7,676 nucleotides of DNA, from NCBI GenBank assembly GCA_030038035.1, contig JASHPP010000296.1:1-7676 (forward strand), given 5' to 3'. The stretch's first letter is position 1, and each line of letters begins with the position of its first letter. A program made the translations under genes and the position numbers. The DNA comes from Trebonia sp. (lineage in GTDB: Bacteria > Actinomycetota > Actinomycetes > Streptosporangiales > Streptosporangiaceae). Of this stretch, positions 6,028-7,676 are shown piece by piece. Below the pieces are notes generated by a model. The model searched no databases and was not told where the DNA came from. It saw only the letters and a list, made by a program, of their open reading frames with translations.

Positions 6028-6705
6028 TCAGAAGGTGACCGGGACGGCGTAGCGGTCATCGAGGTCGAAGCCGGGCCGCTCGTCGACCCCGACCACGCCC
6101 TCGACGGCCAGCACGGCACTGACCAGGCGTGCTACGGCGGACCTGGCTTCGACCCGGCCCGAGATCGACACCACGCCGTCATGCACGGACACCGCCAGCC
6201 GCCGCGGATCCGCGCCGCGCACCCGGGGGAGGATCTCGGTTTCGATCTCGGCGCGGATCTCCTCGCCCTGGCGCCGGTAGACGCGCAGCAGGTCGGAGCG
6301 GGTCACGATGCCGGCCAGCCGGCCGGTGAGCGGGGACGTGACCGGCAGCCGCCCGACCCGGTGGCGGCGCATGAGGCGCGCCGCCTGTTCGACGGTGGCT
6401 TGCGGGGCGACGGTGACGGCGGGGGCGGTCATCAGCTCCCCGGCGGTGCGCGCCAGGGCCCGGCGGCGCTCCTGGCGCCGCGACCCGAACCCCGGGCACA
6501 GTCCCGCATCGGCGGCCAGCCCGGCCGTTTTCGGGATGAGGTCAGGTCGTGATACCACGCCGAGCAGCTGGCCGGCCGGCCCGACCACGGGCACCGCCCC
6601 GATGTCGCGGGCGTACAGCAGCGCCGCCAGGTCCCGGAACGGCATCACCTCGGTAGCGGTGACCACCGGCGTGGTCATCACCTCCTGGACCAGCGTCCTC
6701 GTCAC
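6028..6705 (-). CDS. CBS-CBS-BON domain protein
   Basis: A 225-residue protein without a signal peptide or membrane helix. Two CBS domains, about 7-58 (VMTTPVVTATEVMPFRDLAA ... GVVSRPDLI) and 89-142 (LMTAPAVTVAPQATVEQAAR ... GIVTRSDLL), form a Bateman pair that in other proteins binds adenine nucleotides. A basic linker (75-86) separates them. Residues about 149-215 are a BON domain (AVSVHDGVVSISGRVEARSA ... VEGVVGVDE), usually linked to ligand or membrane binding. The GTG at 6705 is favoured because GGAGGAGG lies 10 bases upstream; the ATG at codon 10 would cut into the first CBS strand. It starts 36 bases after the PEP carboxykinase stop on the same strand, so the two are probably co-transcribed. 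Such proteins are frequent near universal stress proteins in actinobacterial hypoxia clusters. The ligand and target are not shown by the sequence. Confidence 0.92.
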   Translation of the reverse strand: MTRTLVQEVMTTPVVTATEVMPFRDLAALLYARDIGAVPVVGPAGQLLGVVSRPDLIPKTAGLAADAGLCPGFGSRRQERRRALARTAGELMTAPAVTVAPQATVEQAARLMRRHRVGRLPVTSPLTGRLAGIVTRSDLLRVYRRQGEEIRAEIETEILPRVRGADPRRLAVSVHDGVVSISGRVEARSAVARLVSAVLAVEGVVGVDERPGFDLDDRYAVPVTF

Positions 6706-6741
6706 GGCCGGCGCGCCTCCTCCCGCCCGCGTTCCCGGCGC

Positions 6742-7676
6742 TCAGCGAGCCGCCTTCAGGCGCTCCAGCAGCGCGTCGTGTTCCTCCCACAGCTGCTCGG
6801 GCAGCCGCCGGCCGAAGGTCGCCAGATGGTCGCCGATCAGGCCGGCCTCCTGCAGCCAAGCGGCCGGGTCGACCGACAGCAGCACGTCCAGGTCGGCCTG
6901 GCTGATCTGCAGGCCGCTGGTGTCGAGGGCGCCGTCGGCGGGCAGGTTGCCGATGGGGGTGGGCACGGCTTCGGCCTGCCCGGACAGCCGCTGGCAGATC
7001 CACTTCAGGACGCGGCTGTTGTCGCCGTAGCCCGGCCAGGCGAACCGGCCGACCGGGTTCTTGCGGAACCAGTTGACGTGATAGATCCGCGGCAGCTTGG
7101 CCGTATGTGTCATGGCGCCCACGGACAGCCAGTGGGCGAAGTAGTCGCCCATGTTGTAGCCGCAGAACGGCAGCATCGCGAACGGGTCCCGGCGCAGCTC
7201 CCCGACCCGCCCGTCGGCGGCGGCGGTCGTCTCCGATGCGATGCAGGCGCCGAGGAACACCCCGTGCTGCCACGAGCGGGCCTCAACCACCAGCGGCGCC
7301 GCGCTCGCGCGGCGGCCGCCGAACAAGATCGCGGAGATGGGCACCCCGTCGGGGTGTTCCCATTCCGGCGCGGCGGTGGGGCACCCGGCGATGGGCACGC
7401 AGAACCGGGCGTTGGGGTGGGCCGCGGGCTCGCCGGAGCGCGGGTCCCAGTCGCGGCCCTGCCAGTCGGTCAGGCCGGCCGGGGGCTGGTCGGTCAGCCC
7501 CTCCCACCACACGTCCCCGTCCGGGGTGCGGGCGACATTGGTGAAGATGGTGTCGCTGCGCAGCATCGTGATCGCGTTCGGGTTGGTGGCCGCGCTGGTG
7601 CCGGGCGCGATGCCGAAGAACCCGGCCTCGGGATTGATCGCCCGCAGCCGCCCGTCGGCGCCGAACCGCATCCAGG
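6742..7676 (-). CDS. pckG: Phosphoenolpyruvate carboxykinase (GTP), C-terminal half; 5' end outside window
   Basis: About 310 residues of GTP-dependent PEP carboxykinase, which interconverts oxaloacetate + GTP and PEP + GDP + CO2 and is the entry step of gluconeogenesis. The frame is open through the right edge (the ATG at 7671 follows an in-frame TGG), so the N-terminal half, with the kinase loop and metal ligands, is missing here. Numbered from that internal Met, visible signatures are HPNARF (85-90, matching human Asn403/Arg405), the ILFGGRR segment (115-121), the flexible active-site lid SETTAAA (146-152), and the guanine pocket NWFRK...[10 protein letters not shown] (200-218). In that pocket the usual second stacking phenylalanine (human Phe530) is Tyr215. 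The C-terminus aligns with actinobacterial PckG to its normal end. The CBS-BON gene follows at 36 bases, suggesting an operon. The promoter lies outside the window. Confidence 0.95.
   Translation of the reverse strand, partial: WMRFGADGRLRAINPEAGFFGIAPGTSAATNPNAITMLRSDTIFTNVARTPDGDVWWEGLTDQPPAGLTDWQGRDWDPRSGEPAAHPNARFCVPIAGCPTAAPEWEHPDGVPISAILFGGRRASAAPLVVEARSWQHGVFLGACIASETTAAADGRVGELRRDPFAMLPFCGYNMGDYFAHWLSVGAMTHTAKLPRIYHVNWFRKNPVGRFAWPGYGDNSRVLKWICQRLSGQAEAVPTPIGNLPADGALDTSGLQISQADLDVLLSVDPAAWLQEAGLIGDHLATFGRRLPEQLWEEHDALLERLKAAR

Overview
The window comes from a high-GC actinomycete. Its coding regions show strong G/C third-position bias, GTG and ATG starts with GGAGG-type ribosome binding sites, a GTP-type PEP carboxykinase, and tandem universal stress and CBS-BON proteins of the kind actinobacteria use in hypoxia and dormancy responses. 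The exact genus cannot be read from the sequence. I see no transposase, integrase, CRISPR array, tRNA or rRNA.

Layout. (1) Bases 2-1897 (+): a cytochrome b-type quinol oxidoreductase subunit whose frame is open at the left edge. It has the four haem-ligand histidines, but an extra ~220-residue soluble segment stands where a normal C-terminal cytochrome b half would be. (2) Bases 1898-2137: a short gap with a possible 34-codon ORF behind a very good ribosome binding site. (3) Bases 2138-2599 (+): a STAS-domain anti-sigma-factor antagonist whose usual phospho-serine position is alanine. A perfect 20-bp hairpin overlaps its stop codon and separates it from the convergent next gene. (4) Bases 2638-3516 (-): a tandem-domain universal stress protein. 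(5) Bases 3517-3730: a divergent promoter region with a palindrome resembling a DosR/DevR (hypoxia regulator) box. (6) Bases 3731-5863 (+): acetyl-CoA synthetase. (7) Bases 5864-6027: a convergent gap with hairpins. (8) Bases 6028-6705 (-): a CBS-CBS-BON protein, 36 bp behind (9) bases 6742-7676 (-), the C-terminal half of GTP-dependent PEP carboxykinase, which runs off the right edge.

How they may work together. Acs turns acetate into acetyl-CoA and PckG connects oxaloacetate to PEP, so together they serve growth on, or salvage of, C2 compounds. The universal stress protein and the CBS-BON protein are typical nucleotide-sensing members of hypoxia/dormancy regulons. The cytochrome b suggests an alternative quinol-linked respiratory complex. 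The DosR-like palindrome fits the idea that part of this neighbourhood responds to oxygen or redox state. That link is an inference from one site and from gene content. No wholly new multi-gene system is visible; the most unusual items are the cytochrome b architecture, the serine-less STAS protein and the possible micro-ORF.
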